DNA of 64,000 nucleotides from positions 1 to 64,000 of the forward strand of contig NZ_MWSM01000027.1 in the NCBI RefSeq assembly GCF_002087075.1, in the 5' to 3' direction. The position numbers and the translations under genes were made by a program. Of the stretch, positions 35,940 through 47,523 are shown piece by piece. This DNA comes from Streptococcus pseudopneumoniae ATCC BAA-960 = CCUG 49455 (lineage in GTDB: Bacteria; Bacillota; Bacilli; Lactobacillales; Streptococcaceae). Numbering within the stretch: the first letter of the stretch is position 1; every line of letters starts with the position of its first letter. The notes under the pieces were generated by a model. That model searched no databases. It saw nothing but the letters and a program-made list of their open reading frames with translations, and had not been told where the DNA came from.

Positions 35940-36859
35940 CAGAGTTGGCAAAGCAACTATTAGAGTTGACCTATATTGTGATTGGTTGTCAATTTCTCCA
36001 TACAGCCTATTGTAGTTATAAAGATAAAACAAACCCAGTCCGATTTGGAACATCTGCATTTTGGACTCTATTGGCTATTACGTTTATAGGTGGTTCCTAT
36101 ATGCCAAATATGAGTATTGGTATTATTGTAATCCTATTATCGCTGTTAACATTGTTTAAGCAAGTCCGTATCGGAACCTTGCCATCCTTAGATGAAATGA
36201 AAGCCAATATTGAATCTAACAGATTGAAAAATAAAATTTTTATTCCAGTTATGCTGATGGCAATACTTGCGTTGGTCTTAGCGCAAATGATTCCAGAATT
36301 TAGCAAGATTTCGATTAGCCTTGCCGCCTTGTTTGCTACAATTTCTGTTCTTGTGATTACCAATAGTCACCCTAAGAGTCTGTTATCAGAAAATAATCGA
36401 ATGACTCAGCAAGTTTCAACAAGTGGGATTGTTCCCCAATTATTAGGGGCTTTGGGGGCTATTTTTACTGTAGCAGGTGTTGGTGATGTTATCTCTCATC
36501 TGATTAGCGGTATTGTTCCTTCAGATAGTCGCTTTATAGGAGTTTTGGCCTATGTTCTTGGAATGGTTCTATTCACAATGATTATGGGAAATGCTTTTGC
36601 AGCATTCACCGTTATTACAGCAGGTGTTGGAGTTCCCTTTGTATTTGCTCTGGGAGCTAATCCAATTGTGGCTGGTGCTCTTGCCATGACAGCAGGTTAT
36701 TGTGGGACCTTATTGACCCCAATGGCTGCTAATTTTAACGCTCTACCAGCAGCACTGATGGATATGAAAGATCAGAATGGTGTTATAAAGGCTCAAGCAG
36801 GTGTTGCTCTAGTAATGATTGTTATTCACATATTCTTAATGTACTTTCTCGCATTTTAG
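35936..36859 (+). CDS. DUF979 family membrane protein
   Basis: This 307-residue protein has about eight membrane segments and the conserved end [22 protein letters not shown]. It is the obligate partner of the DUF969 protein and overlaps it by ATGA. Both are followed by pcp at 14 bases. The pair resembles divided ion- or solute-coupled permeases. The substrate is unknown. Confidence 0.88.
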
Positions 36860-36873
36860 TAAAGGAAAATAAA

Positions 36874-37518
36874 ATGAAAATATTGGTTACAGGTTTTAAT
36901 CCTTTTGGAGGTGAAAAGATTAATCCAGCTTTGGAGGCTGTAAAATTATTACCATCTGAGATTAATGGGGCCGAAGTTCGCTGGGTAGAAATTCCAACGG
37001 TTTTTTATAAGTCGTCAGAAGTTTTAGAGGCAGAAATATTACGATATCAACCAGATGCTGTACTTTGTATTGGACAAGCAGGCGGCAGGACAGGTTTAAC
37101 ACCTGAACGAGTGGCTATTAATCAAGATGATGCTCGCATACCTGATAACGAAGGCAATCAACCAATTGATACACCGATTCGTATTGATGGAGCATCGGCC
37201 TATTTTAGTAGTTTACCTATCAAAGCGATGGTACAAGCTATTAAAAAACAGGGACTTCCAGCAGTTGTGTCCAATAGTGCAGGAACCTTTGTTTGCAATC
37301 ATTTGATGTACCAAGCTCTTTATTTAGTGGATAAAAAATTCCCTAATATGAGAGCAGGTTTCATGCATATTCCATATATGATGGAACAAGTAGTAAATAA
37401 GCCGAATACTGCAGGAATGAGTCTATGTGATATTGTAAGAGGCATAGAGGTAGCTATTGAAGCTATTGTAGACTACAAAGATAAGGATTTGCAGTTAGTA
37501 GGTGGTGAGACTCACTGA
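36874..37518 (+). CDS. pcp: Pyrrolidone-carboxylate peptidase
   Basis: This 214-residue cysteine peptidase (family C15) removes N-terminal pyroglutamate from peptides. The triad is visible: Glu in [15 protein letters not shown] (about E80), Cys in [14 protein letters not shown] (about C143) and His in GFMHIPYM (about H167). The start follows AAAGGAAA. It is the last gene of the ilvE-pcp group and is closed by a good terminator. Confidence 0.96.
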
Positions 37519-37592
37519 TAACCTAAAAAGGATAGTCAATTATGCTTGTTTACTAACTATTAGCTATACTAAATCGATTGATGTTGTTTACA

Positions 37593-37632
37593 TAAAACTC
37601 TATGTCAGACAAGCCTGATATAGAGTTTTTTC
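37593..37632 (+). terminator. pcp operon terminator
   Basis: AAAACTCTAT-GTCAG and CTGATATAGAGTTTT pair, followed by a T-run. Confidence 0.85.
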
Positions 37633-37685
37633 TTGCTAGTTTTAGGATTTTCTTGTAAAATAGAAAAAGTGAAGAGAGGTATGAA

Positions 37686-37916
37686 ATGAGCAAGAAAGAT
37701 AAAAAAATCGAAATTCAAGTAGCAGATGCCAAAGTTAATGTAGGAAAAGACAGTTTTGAAGGCTATACCTTGACCATTGGTAAAAAAGTTATCGGAGAAA
37801 TTGCCGAATTAGATGGACAATTGGCCATCATAAAGAATGGGAATGTCGATAGTTTTTATAAAAAATTGGAAAAAGCTGTGGAAATTTTGATTGAAAATTA
37901 TAATTTAGCAAAATAA
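37686..37916 (+). CDS. DUF2969 family protein
   Basis: This 76-residue basic protein belongs to a conserved lactic-acid-bacterial family of unknown function (DUF2969). Its promoter is TTGCTA (37633-37638), 17 bases, TAAAAT (37656-37661), and GAGAGG precedes the ATG. There are no membrane segments. It is followed immediately by two tRNA genes with their own promoter. Confidence 0.8.
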   Translation: MSKKDKKIEIQVADAKVNVGKDSFEGYTLTIGKKVIGEIAELDGQLAIIKNGNVDSFYKKLEKAVEILIENYNLAK

Positions 37917-37919
37917 GTC

Positions 37920-37948
37920 TTGTTTTTTTGAAATTTTCATGATATAAT
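37920..37948 (+). promoter_or_regulatory. tRNA promoter
   Basis: TTGTTT (37920-37925), a 17-base spacer and the extended -10 TGA-TATAAT (37943-37948) lie 17 bases upstream of tRNA-Tyr. Confidence 0.7.
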
Positions 37949-37965
37949 AGTCCATGTTGATTGTA

Positions 37966-38046
37966 GGAGAGATAGCGAAGAGGCTAAACGCGGCGGACTG
38001 TAAATCCGCTCCTTCGGGTTCGGGGGTTCGAATCCCTCTCTCTCCA
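37966..38046 (+). tRNA. tRNA-Tyr (GTA)
   Basis: An 81-base class II tRNA with acceptor GGAGAGA/TCTCTCC and discriminator A. The anticodon loop ACTGTAAAT gives GTA, followed by a long variable arm and T-loop GGTTCGAATCC. The CCA end is not encoded. Confidence 0.96.
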
Positions 38047-38055
38047 TTTCATCAA

Positions 38056-38127
38056 TGGGGTATAGCCAAGCGGTAAGGCAAGGGACTTTGACTCCCTCAT
38101 GCGTTGGTTCGAATCCAGCTACCCCAG
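38056..38127 (+). tRNA. tRNA-Gln (TTG)
   Basis: A 72-base tRNA with acceptor TGGGGTA/TACCCCA and discriminator G. The anticodon loop ACTTTGACT gives TTG, and the T-loop GGTTCGAATCC is present. It lies 9 bases after tRNA-Tyr and is presumably co-transcribed. Confidence 0.96.
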
Positions 38128-38288
38128 TTCTTAGGTAATAATCAAGATAAAAAGCAAAATATCTTAGGGTATTTTATTTTTATAATTGAAAGACGTGAAT
38201 GATATGAACATGTCCTTGCGGGTGCTTAGGAAAAAAATTATAAGTATGTCAAGTTTAAGAAAAACTTGATTGTTGGAGGATTTTTTAG

Positions 38289-39491
38289 ATGAACGAATTT
38301 GAAGATTTGCTAAATAGCGTTAGCCAAGTTGAGACTGGTGATGTTGTTAGTGCTGAAGTATTGACAGTTGATGCGACTCAAGCTAACGTTGCAATCTCTG
38401 GAACTGGTGTTGAAGGTGTCTTGACTCTTCGCGAATTGACAAACGATCGCGATGCAGATATCAATGACTTTGTTAAAGTAGGAGAAGTATTGGATGTTCT
38501 TGTACTTCGTCAAGTAGTTGGTAAAGATACTGATACAGTTACATACCTTGTATCTAAAAAACGCCTTGAAGCTCGCAAAGCATGGGACAAACTTGTTGGT
38601 CGCGAAGAAGAAGTTGTTACTGTTAAAGGAACTCGTGCCGTTAAAGGTGGACTTTCAGTAGAATTTGAAGGTGTTCGTGGATTTATCCCAGCTTCAATGT
38701 TGGATACTCGTTTCGTACGTAACACTGAGCGTTTTGTAGGTCAAGAATTTGATGCTAAAATCAAAGAAGTTGACGCTAAAGAAAACCGCTTCATCCTTTC
38801 ACGTCGTGAAGTTGTTGAAGCAGCTACAGCAGCAGCTCGCGCTGAAGTATTCGGTAAATTGGCTGTTGGTGATGTTGTAACTGGTAAAGTTGCGCGTATC
38901 ACAAGCTTCGGTGCCTTCATCGACCTTGGTGGTGTTGACGGATTGGTTCACTTGACTGAATTGTCACACGAACGTAACGTATCACCAAAATCAGTTGTAA
39001 CTGTTGGTGAAGAAATTGAAGTTAAAATCCTTGATCTTAACGAAGAAGAAGGGCGTGTATCACTTTCACTTAAAGCAACAACACCTGGACCATGGGATGG
39101 CGTTGAGCAAAAATTGGCTAAAGGTGATGTAGTAGAAGGAACAGTTAAACGTTTGACTGACTTCGGTGCATTTGTTGAAGTATTGCCAGGTATCGATGGA
39201 CTTGTTCACGTATCACAAATTTCACACAAACGTATTGAAAATCCCAAAGAAGCTCTTAAAGTTGGTCAAGAAGTTCAAGTTAAAGTTCTTGAAGTTAACG
39301 CAGATGCAGAGCGCGTATCACTTTCTATCAAAGCTCTTGAAGAGCGTCCATCTCAAGAAGAAGGACAAAAAGAAGAAAAACGTGCTGCTCGTCCACGTCG
39401 TCCAAAACGTCAAGAAAAACGTGATTTCGAACTTCCAGAAACACAAACAGGATTCTCAATGGCTGATTTGTTTGGTGATATCGAACTTTAA
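38289..39491 (+). CDS. rpsA: 30S ribosomal protein S1
   Basis: This 400-residue RNA-binding protein has four S1 domains (about 15-85, 105-170, 190-260 and 275-345). Domains 3 and 4 are the best conserved: GKVARITSFGAFIDLGGVDGLVHL and GTVKRLTDFGAFVEVLPGIDGL (each given as a span). The C-terminus is basic and Glu-rich and ends FSMADLFGDIEL. The four-domain form is normal for Firmicutes, shorter than the six-domain proteobacterial S1. GGAGG lies 9 bases upstream, and a CAAGTTT/AAACTTG hairpin (38250-38268) stands just before it. The codon use is strongly biased, as expected for high expression. Confidence 0.95.
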   Translation: MNEFEDLLNSVSQVETGDVVSAEVLTVDATQANVAISGTGVEGVLTLRELTNDRDADINDFVKVGEVLDVLVLRQVVGKDTDTVTYLVSKKRLEARKAWDKLVGREEEVVTVKGTRAVKGGLSVEFEGVRGFIPASMLDTRFVRNTERFVGQEFDAKIKEVDAKENRFILSRREVVEAATAAARAEVFGKLAVGDVVTGKVARITSFGAFIDLGGVDGLVHLTELSHERNVSPKSVVTVGEEIEVKILDLNEEEGRVSLSLKATTPGPWDGVEQKLAKGDVVEGTVKRLTDFGAFVEVLPGIDGLVHVSQISHKRIENPKEALKVGQEVQVKVLEVNADAERVSLSIKALEERPSQEEGQKEEKRAARPRRPKRQEKRDFELPETQTGFSMADLFGDIEL

Positions 39492-39508
39492 TCAAATTGA
39501 AAATTCAC

Positions 39509-39545
39509 AAAATCCTTTGTTTACTAAACAAGGGATTTTTCTTTT
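39509..39545 (+). terminator. rpsA terminator
   Basis: AAAATCC-TTGTTTA and TAAACAA-GGATTTT pair, followed by TCTTTTG. Confidence 0.85.
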
Positions 39546-39576
39546 GTCTCTGCTCCTTTTTTGATATAATAGTTCT

Positions 39577-40074
39577 ATGTTAAAATCAGAAAAACAATCA
39601 CGTTATCAAATGTTAAATGAAGAATTGTCCTTCCTATTGGAAGGCGAGACCAATGTTTTGGCTAATCTTTCCAACGCCAGTGCTCTCATAAAATCACGTT
39701 TTCCTAATACTGTATTTGCAGGTTTTTATTTGTTCGATGGAAAGGAATTGGTTTTAGGTCCCTTCCAAGGAGGTGTTTCCTGTATCCGTATTGCACTGGG
39801 AAAAGGTGTTTGTGGGGAGGCAGCTCATTTTCAGGAAACAGTCCTGGTTGGTGATGTAAGTACCTATCCAAACTATATTTCTTGTGACAGTCTAGCTAAA
39901 AGTGAAATTGTGATGCCGATGATGAAGAATGGTCAGTTACTTGGAGTTCTGGATCTGGATTCTTCAGAGATTGAGGATTACGATGCTATGGATCGAGATT
40001 ATTTGGAACAATTTGTCGCTATTTTGCTTGAAAAGACGGAATGGGACTTTACAATGTTTGGGGAAAAATCTTAA
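39577..40074 (+). CDS. Free methionine-(R)-sulfoxide reductase (GAF domain)
   Basis: This 165-residue GAF-domain enzyme reduces free methionine-R-sulfoxide. The three conserved cysteines are seen in [15 protein letters not shown] and YISCDS, with [10 protein letters not shown] ahead. An extended -10 (TGA-TATAAT, 39562-39570) lies exactly 6 bases before the ATG with no ribosome binding site, so a leaderless transcript is predicted. Its stop overlaps the dnaX start (TAATG), making it the first gene of a two-gene operon. Confidence 0.9.
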   Translation: MLKSEKQSRYQMLNEELSFLLEGETNVLANLSNASALIKSRFPNTVFAGFYLFDGKELVLGPFQGGVSCIRIALGKGVCGEAAHFQETVLVGDVSTYPNYISCDSLAKSEIVMPMMKNGQLLGVLDLDSSEIEDYDAMDRDYLEQFVAILLEKTEWDFTMFGEKS

Positions 40075-41729
40075 TGTATCAAGCACTTTATCGAAAATAT
40101 AGAAGTCAAAACTTCTCCCAGTTGGTTGGTCAAGAAGTTGTGGCTAAGACTCTTAAACAAGCAGTAGAACAAGAGAAAATAAGTCATGCCTATCTTTTTT
40201 CTGGTCCACGTGGAACAGGAAAAACCAGTGTAGCTAAGATTTTTGCCAAAGCTATGAACTGTCCCAATCAAGTGGGTGGCGAACCTTGCAATAACTGCTA
40301 TATTTGTCAGGCAGTGACGGACGGTAGTTTAGAAGATGTCATTGAAATGGATGCAGCCTCTAATAATGGGGTGGATGAAATCCGTGAAATTCGTGATAAA
40401 TCTACCTATGCCCCTAGTCTTGCTCGTTATAAGGTTTATATCATAGACGAGGTTCACATGCTGTCTACAGGGGCTTTTAATGCTCTCCTAAAGACGCTGG
40501 AAGAGCCAACACAGAATGTAGTCTTTATTTTGGCCACTACTGAATTGCACAAGATTCCTGCGACTATTCTATCCCGTGTGCAACGTTTTGAATTTAAATC
40601 AATTAAGACACAGGATATTAAGGAACATATCCACTATATCTTAGAAAAAGAAAATATTAGTTCTGAACCAGAGGCTGTGGAAATCATTGCCAGACAGGCG
40701 GAAGGTGGAATGCGGGATGCCTTGTCTATTTTGGATCAAGCTCTGAGTTTGACACAGGGAAATGAATTGACGACTGCCATCTCTGAAGAAATTACTGGCA
40801 CCATTAGCCTATCAGCCTTGGATGATTATGTGGCTGCCTTGTCTCAACAGGATGTTACCAAGGCCTTGTCTTGCTTAAATCTTCTTTTTGATAATGGTAA
40901 GAGCATGACTCGTTTTGTGACCGACCTTTTGCACTATTTAAGAGACTTGTTAATTGTTCAAACAGGGGGAGAAAACACTCATCATAGTCCAGTCTTTGTA
41001 GAAAATTTGGCACTTCCTCAGGAAAATCTGTTTGAAATGATTCGCTTAGCGACAGTGAGTTTAGCAGATATTAAGTCTAGTTTGCAGCCCAAGATTTATG
41101 CTGAAATGATGACCATTCGTTTAGCGGAAATTAAGCCTGAACCAGCTCTTTCAGGGGCGGTTGAACATGAAATTGCTACGCTGAGACAAGAAGTGATACG
41201 TCTCAAACAAGAACTCGCCAATGTGGGAACTGTACCCAAGCCAACGAGTTCAGCTCCTAGTCGCCCAGCAACAGGCAAGACAGTCTATCGTGTGGATCGC
41301 AATAAAGTTCAATCTATCTTACAAGAGGCCGTTGAAAATCCTGATTTAGCACGTCAAAACCTGATTCGTTTGCAGAATGCCTGGGGAGAGGTGATTGAAA
41401 GTCTAGGAGGCCCTGATAAGGCTCTGCTAGTTGGTTCTCAACCGGTTGCAGCCAATGAACACCATGCCATTCTTGCTTTTGAATCTAACTTCAATGCTGG
41501 TCAAACCATGAAACGAGACAATCTCAACACCATGTTTGGTAACATCCTTAGTCAGGCAGCAGGTTTTTCACCTGAGATTTTAGCCATTTCCATGGAGGAA
41601 TGGAAAGAAGTTCGCGCAGCCTTTTCAGCCAAAGCCAAATCTTCTCAAACTGAAAAAGAAGCAGAAGAAAGCCTGATTCCAGAAGGATTTGAATTTTTGG
41701 CTGATAAAGTGAAGGTAGAGGAAGACTAA
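40074..41729 (+). CDS. dnaX: DNA polymerase III subunit gamma/tau
   Basis: This 551-residue clamp-loader ATPase begins [14 protein letters not shown], with Walker A GPRGTGKTSVAKI, a zinc-binding cluster (CPNQVGGEPCNNCYIC), Walker B IIDEVHML and the sensor segment LSRVQRFEF. The C-terminal third is a variable tau-type region. The ATG at 40074 overlaps the previous stop. Length is normal for streptococci. Confidence 0.96.
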   Translation: MYQALYRKYRSQNFSQLVGQEVVAKTLKQAVEQEKISHAYLFSGPRGTGKTSVAKIFAKAMNCPNQVGGEPCNNCYICQAVTDGSLEDVIEMDAASNNGVDEIREIRDKSTYAPSLARYKVYIIDEVHMLSTGAFNALLKTLEEPTQNVVFILATTELHKIPATILSRVQRFEFKSIKTQDIKEHIHYILEKENISSEPEAVEIIARQAEGGMRDALSILDQALSLTQGNELTTAISEEITGTISLSALDDYVAALSQQDVTKALSCLNLLFDNGKSMTRFVTDLLHYLRDLLIVQTGGENTHHSPVFVENLALPQENLFEMIRLATVSLADIKSSLQPKIYAEMMTIRLAEIKPEPALSGAVEHEIATLRQEVIRLKQELANVGTVPKPTSSAPSRPATGKTVYRVDRNKVQSILQEAVENPDLARQNLIRLQNAWGEVIESLGGPDKALLVGSQPVAANEHHAILAFESNFNAGQTMKRDNLNTMFGNILSQAAGFSPEILAISMEEWKEVRAAFSAKAKSSQTEKEAEESLIPEGFEFLADKVKVEED

Positions 41730-41756
41730 AGAAAGATTTCATGATACAATAAGTTT

Positions 41757-41951
41757 ATGAATAAACAACAATTTATTATTATGGCGCTGTTTACAGCTGC
41801 TGAGACCTATTTTTTCAACGAAGCCTGGATGACTGGCCGCTATATTATGGCAGCCTTTTGGGCAATTTTACTCTTCAGAAATTTTCGCGTCAGTTATGTG
41901 ATGGGCAAAATCGTTGATGTCATCGATCAGCATTTTAATAGGAAAGACTAG
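41757..41951 (+). CDS. DUF3272 family small protein
   Basis: This 64-residue protein has two hydrophobic stretches (about 6-22 and 28-50) and matches a streptococcal family of unknown function (DUF3272). An extended -10 (TGA-TACAAT, 41742-41750) ends exactly 6 bases before the ATG, with no Shine-Dalgarno, so the mRNA is probably leaderless. It has its own terminator. It follows dnaX by 27 bases. Confidence 0.8.
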   Translation: MNKQQFIIMALFTAAETYFFNEAWMTGRYIMAAFWAILLFRNFRVSYVMGKIVDVIDQHFNRKD

Positions 41952-41973
41952 CCCTCAGCTTCCAGACAAAATC

Positions 41974-41996
41974 AAAGCCTTTTAGGCTTTTTTTTG
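41974..41996 (+). terminator. Terminator before the suf operon
   Basis: AAAGCCT and AGGCTTT form a short stem with a run of eight Ts. An extended -10 for sufC (TGT-TATACT, 41995-42003) begins in the T-run. Confidence 0.85.
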
Positions 41997-42100
41997 TTAT
42001 ACTAGAAAAGTATATTTATAGACCTTTTACTCTATTTCTGGGGAAATCAGACGTTTTTCTAGTAAGTACTGTAAAAGTCTTGAAAAAGAAAGGAACTATC

Positions 42101-42871
42101 ATGTCAGTATTAGAGATCAAAGATCTTCACGTTGAGATTGAAGGAAAAGAAATTTTAAAAGGGGTTAACCTGACCCTGAAAACAGGAGAAATCGCCGCTA
42201 TCATGGGACCAAATGGTACTGGTAAATCGACTCTTTCTGCCGCTATCATGGGAAATCCAAACTATGAAGTGACCAAAGGTGAGGTCTTGTTTGATGGCGT
42301 AAACATCCTTGAGTTGGAAGTTGACGAGCGTGCGCGTATGGGACTTTTCCTTGCTATGCAATACCCATCAGAAATTCCTGGTATTACTAACGCTGAGTTT
42401 CTTCGTGCAGCTATGAATGCTGGTAAAGAAGATGATGAAAAGATTTCAGTTCGCGAGTTTATCACTAAGCTAGATGAAAAAATGGAATTGCTCAACATGA
42501 AAGAAGAAATGGCAGAGCGTTACCTCAACGAAGGTTTCTCTGGTGGTGAGAAAAAACGTAATGAAATTCTTCAACTTTTGATGTTGGAGCCAACATTTGC
42601 CCTTTTGGATGAGATTGACTCTGGTCTTGATATTGATGCTCTTAAAGTTGTTTCTAAAGGTGTGAATGCTATGCGTGGTGAAGGCTTTGGTGCTATGATT
42701 ATCACTCACTACCAACGTCTTTTGAACTACATCACACCAGACGTGGTACACGTCATGATGGAAGGTCGTGTTGTCCTTTCTGGTGGTCCAGAATTGGCTG
42801 CGCGTTTGGAACGTGAAGGATACGCAAAACTAGCTGAAGAACTTGGCTATGACTACAAGGAAGAATTGTAA
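42101..42871 (+). CDS. sufC: Fe-S cluster assembly ATPase SufC
   Basis: This 256-residue ABC-type ATPase of the SUF scaffold complex has Walker A GPNGTGKST, the signature FSGGEKKRNE, Walker B FALLDEIDSGLD and H-loop ITHYQR. SufC works with SufB and SufD to build Fe-S clusters and is not a transporter. The ATG at 42101 follows AAAGGA. It heads the sufCDSUB operon. Confidence 0.97.
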   Translation: MSVLEIKDLHVEIEGKEILKGVNLTLKTGEIAAIMGPNGTGKSTLSAAIMGNPNYEVTKGEVLFDGVNILELEVDERARMGLFLAMQYPSEIPGITNAEFLRAAMNAGKEDDEKISVREFITKLDEKMELLNMKEEMAERYLNEGFSGGEKKRNEILQLLMLEPTFALLDEIDSGLDIDALKVVSKGVNAMRGEGFGAMIITHYQRLLNYITPDVVHVMMEGRVVLSGGPELAARLEREGYAKLAEELGYDYKEEL

Positions 42872-42898
42872 TTCCCTCGTATCTTTTAGGAGAAGTAA

Positions 42899-44161
42899 AT
42901 GACTAAAGAAAATATTAAACTTTTTTCAGAAATGCACGCTGAACCAAGCTGGTTGGCTGACCTCCGTCAAAAAGCTTTTGATAAAATCGAGAGTTTGGAA
43001 TTACCAGTCATTGAGCGTGTCAAATTCCACCGTTGGAATCTGGGAGATGGAACGATTACAGAAAGTGAGCCATCAGCAAATGTTCCAGATTTCACTGCAC
43101 TAGATAACCACTTGAAGTTGGTGCAAGTAGGAACTCAAACTGTTTTTGAGCAAACTCCAGTTGAGTTGGCTGAACAGGGTGTTGTCTTTACAGACTTCCA
43201 TTCAGCTTTAGAAGAAATTCCAGAGCTGATCGAAGAATTCTTCATGTCATCTGTTAAGTATGACGATGATAAGTTGGCGGCCTACCACACAGCTTACTTT
43301 AACAGTGGAGCTGTTCTCTATATTCCTGATAACGTGGAAATTGCTGAACCAATCGAAGGGATTTTCTATCAAGACAGCGATAGCGATGTGCCGTTTAACA
43401 AGCATATTATGATTATCGCTGGTAAAAATTCTAAGATTAGTTATCTGGAACGTTTAGAGTCACGCGGTGAAGGAAGTGCCAAAGCAACTGCTAATATCAC
43501 AGTAGAAGTGATTGCACGTTCTGGAGCTCAAGTGAAGTTTGCTGCGATCGACCGTCTAGGTGAAAACGTCACTGCTTACATTAGCCGTCGTGGTAAATTA
43601 GGTAACGATGCAAGCATTGACTGGGCAATCGGTGTCATGAACGAAGGGAACGTCGTTGCTGACTTTGATAGTGACTTAATTGGTAACGGTAGCCATGCAG
43701 ACCTTAAGGTCGTAGCTCTTTCAAGTGGCCGTCAGGTACAAGGTATTGATACTCGAGTGACTAACTATGGTTGCAACTCAATCGGAAATATCCTACAACA
43801 TGGAGTTATTCTTGAAAAAGCAACCTTAACCTTCAATGGTATTGGCCACATTATCAAGGGTGCCAAGGGAGCAGATGCCCAACAAGAAAGTCGTGTTCTC
43901 ATGCTTTCAGACCAAGCGCGTTCAGATGCTAACCCAATTCTTTTGATTGATGAAAATGACGTAACTGCAGGACACGCGGCTTCTATCGGTCAGGTAGACC
44001 CAGAAGATATGTACTACCTCATGAGTCGTGGTTTGGACAAGGCAACTGCAGAACGCTTGGTTGTCCGTGGTTTCCTTGGATCCGTTATCGTTGAGATTCC
44101 AGTCAAGGAAGTTCGTGATGAAATGATTGCAACTATCGAAGAAAAATTGTCAAAACGCTAA
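42899..44161 (+). CDS. sufD: Fe-S cluster assembly protein SufD
   Basis: This 420-residue scaffold subunit pairs with SufB and SufC. It has the beta-helix core typical of SufB/SufD, the conserved RVTNYGCNSIGNILQHGVI region (about 286-304) and the C-terminal motif [21 protein letters not shown] (a 21-residue span). Start at AGGAGAAGTAAATG. It follows sufC by 27 bases. Confidence 0.96.
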   Translation: MTKENIKLFSEMHAEPSWLADLRQKAFDKIESLELPVIERVKFHRWNLGDGTITESEPSANVPDFTALDNHLKLVQVGTQTVFEQTPVELAEQGVVFTDFHSALEEIPELIEEFFMSSVKYDDDKLAAYHTAYFNSGAVLYIPDNVEIAEPIEGIFYQDSDSDVPFNKHIMIIAGKNSKISYLERLESRGEGSAKATANITVEVIARSGAQVKFAAIDRLGENVTAYISRRGKLGNDASIDWAIGVMNEGNVVADFDSDLIGNGSHADLKVVALSSGRQVQGIDTRVTNYGCNSIGNILQHGVILEKATLTFNGIGHIIKGAKGADAQQESRVLMLSDQARSDANPILLIDENDVTAGHAASIGQVDPEDMYYLMSRGLDKATAERLVVRGFLGSVIVEIPVKEVRDEMIATIEEKLSKR

Positions 44162-44168
44162 GGGGTAG

Positions 44169-45825
<1,657 letters not shown>

Positions 45826-45882
45826 GACGATCTTCTTTTGTCTTATGAATCAGTAGAAATGAAGAATGAAAGAAAGGATATT

Positions 45883-47295
45883 ATGGCTGAAGAAAGAGTA
45901 GAACCAAAACCAATTGATCTTGGTGAATATAAATTTGGTTTCCATGATGATGTAGAGCCTGTCCTATCGACAGGAAAAGGATTGAATGAGGATGTCATTC
46001 GTGAACTATCAGCTGCCAAGGGAGAACCTGAGTGGATGTTAGAATTCCGTTTGAAGTCTTATGAAACCTTCAAAAAAATGCCCATGCAAACTTGGGGAGC
46101 AGACTTATCAGAGATTGATTTTGATGACTTGATCTACTACCAAAAACCATCTGATAAACCAGCTCGTTCCTGGGATGAGGTTCCTGAAAAAATTAAAGAA
46201 ACCTTTGAACGTATTGGGATTCCAGAAGCTGAACGTGCTTATCTTGCTGGAGCTTCTGCCCAGTATGAGTCCGAAGTAGTTTACCATAACATGAAGGAAG
46301 AATTTGAGAAGTTAGGTATTATCTTTACAGATACGGATTCTGCTCTCAAGGAATACCCAGATTTGTTTAAACAATACTTTGCTAAGTTGGTACCACCAAC
46401 AGATAATAAGTTGGCTGCCCTCAATTCGGCAGTATGGTCAGGTGGAACCTTTATCTATGTACCAAAAGGGGTCAAAGTGGATATTCCACTTCAAACTTAC
46501 TTCCGTATCAACAACGAAAATACAGGTCAGTTTGAACGTACCTTGATTATCGTTGATGAGGGAGCAAGTGTCCACTACGTTGAAGGGTGTACAGCGCCAA
46601 CATATTCAAGTAACAGCTTGCATGCTGCCATTGTAGAAATCTTTTCCTTAAAAGGAGCTTATATGCGTTATACAACCATTCAAAACTGGTCTGACAACGT
46701 CTATAACTTGGTAACGAAACGTGCCAAAGCCTTGAAAGATGCGACTGTTGAGTGGATTGATGGAAACTTGGGTGCCAAAACAACCATGAAATACCCATCT
46801 GTTTGCCTAGATGGAGAAGGGGCGCGTGGTACTATGCTTTCTATTGCCTTTGCTAATGCAGGGCAACACCAGGACACTGGTGCCAAGATGATTCACAATG
46901 CTCCACATACTAGTTCGTCTATCGTGTCTAAATCCATCGCTAAAGGCGGAGGAAAGGTTGACTACCGTGGTCAAGTAACCTTTAACAAGAACTCTAAGAA
47001 ATCTGTTTCTCACATTGAATGTGATACCATTATCATGGATGACTTGTCGGCATCAGATACTATTCCATTTAATGAAATCCACAACTCGCAAGTTGCTTTG
47101 GAACACGAAGCTAAGGTTTCTAAGATTTCAGAAGAACAATTGTATTACCTCATGAGTCGTGGATTGTCAGAATCAGAAGCGACAGAAATGATTGTTATGG
47201 GATTTGTGGAGCCCTTCACAAAAGAGCTTCCAATGGAGTATGCTGTTGAGCTGAACCGCTTGATTAGCTATGAGATGGAAGGGTCAGTTGGGTAA
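45883..47295 (+). CDS. sufB: Fe-S cluster assembly protein SufB
   Basis: This 470-residue scaffold subunit carries [14 protein letters not shown] and the conserved [10 protein letters not shown] and [12 protein letters not shown] segments near the C-terminus. The ATG at 45883 is chosen because AAAGGA precedes it; a longer in-frame start at 45838 has none. It is the last gene of the operon, with a BOX element 38 bases downstream. Confidence 0.96.
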   Translation: MAEERVEPKPIDLGEYKFGFHDDVEPVLSTGKGLNEDVIRELSAAKGEPEWMLEFRLKSYETFKKMPMQTWGADLSEIDFDDLIYYQKPSDKPARSWDEVPEKIKETFERIGIPEAERAYLAGASAQYESEVVYHNMKEEFEKLGIIFTDTDSALKEYPDLFKQYFAKLVPPTDNKLAALNSAVWSGGTFIYVPKGVKVDIPLQTYFRINNENTGQFERTLIIVDEGASVHYVEGCTAPTYSSNSLHAAIVEIFSLKGAYMRYTTIQNWSDNVYNLVTKRAKALKDATVEWIDGNLGAKTTMKYPSVCLDGEGARGTMLSIAFANAGQHQDTGAKMIHNAPHTSSSIVSKSIAKGGGKVDYRGQVTFNKNSKKSVSHIECDTIIMDDLSASDTIPFNEIHNSQVALEHEAKVSKISEEQLYYLMSRGLSESEATEMIVMGFVEPFTKELPMEYAVELNRLISYEMEGSVG

Positions 47296-47333
47296 AATTT
47301 GATTTTAGATATACTCAAAATCAAGGACTTTGA

Positions 47334-47447
47334 TACTATTCGAAAATCAAAGTGTAAACCACGTCAGCTTTATCTACAACCTCAAAGCGGTGCTTTGAGC
47401 AACCTACGGCTAGCTTCCTAGTTTACTCTTTGATTTTCATTGAGCAT
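47334..47447. repeat. BOX element lacking boxB, with flanking direct repeats
   Basis: The 114-bp body runs from ACTATTCGAAAATC to TTTTCATTGAGCA, with the middle (boxB) deleted. It is flanked by 28-base direct repeats at 47306-47333 and 47448-47475 that differ at two positions and begin TAGAT-TACTCAAAATCAAG. It lies just after sufB. Confidence 0.8.
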
Positions 47448-47489
47448 TAGATCTACTCAAAATCAAGAACTTTGAAGATGAATTTGTAA

Positions 47490-47523
47490 TAAAAAAAATC
47501 GCGGTTTAAATCGCGATTTTTTT
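47490..47523. terminator. Bidirectional terminator between sufB and dacA
   Basis: AAAAAATCGCG and CGCGATTTTTT pair and have A/T runs at both sides. The dacA stop codon lies inside it. Confidence 0.88.
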
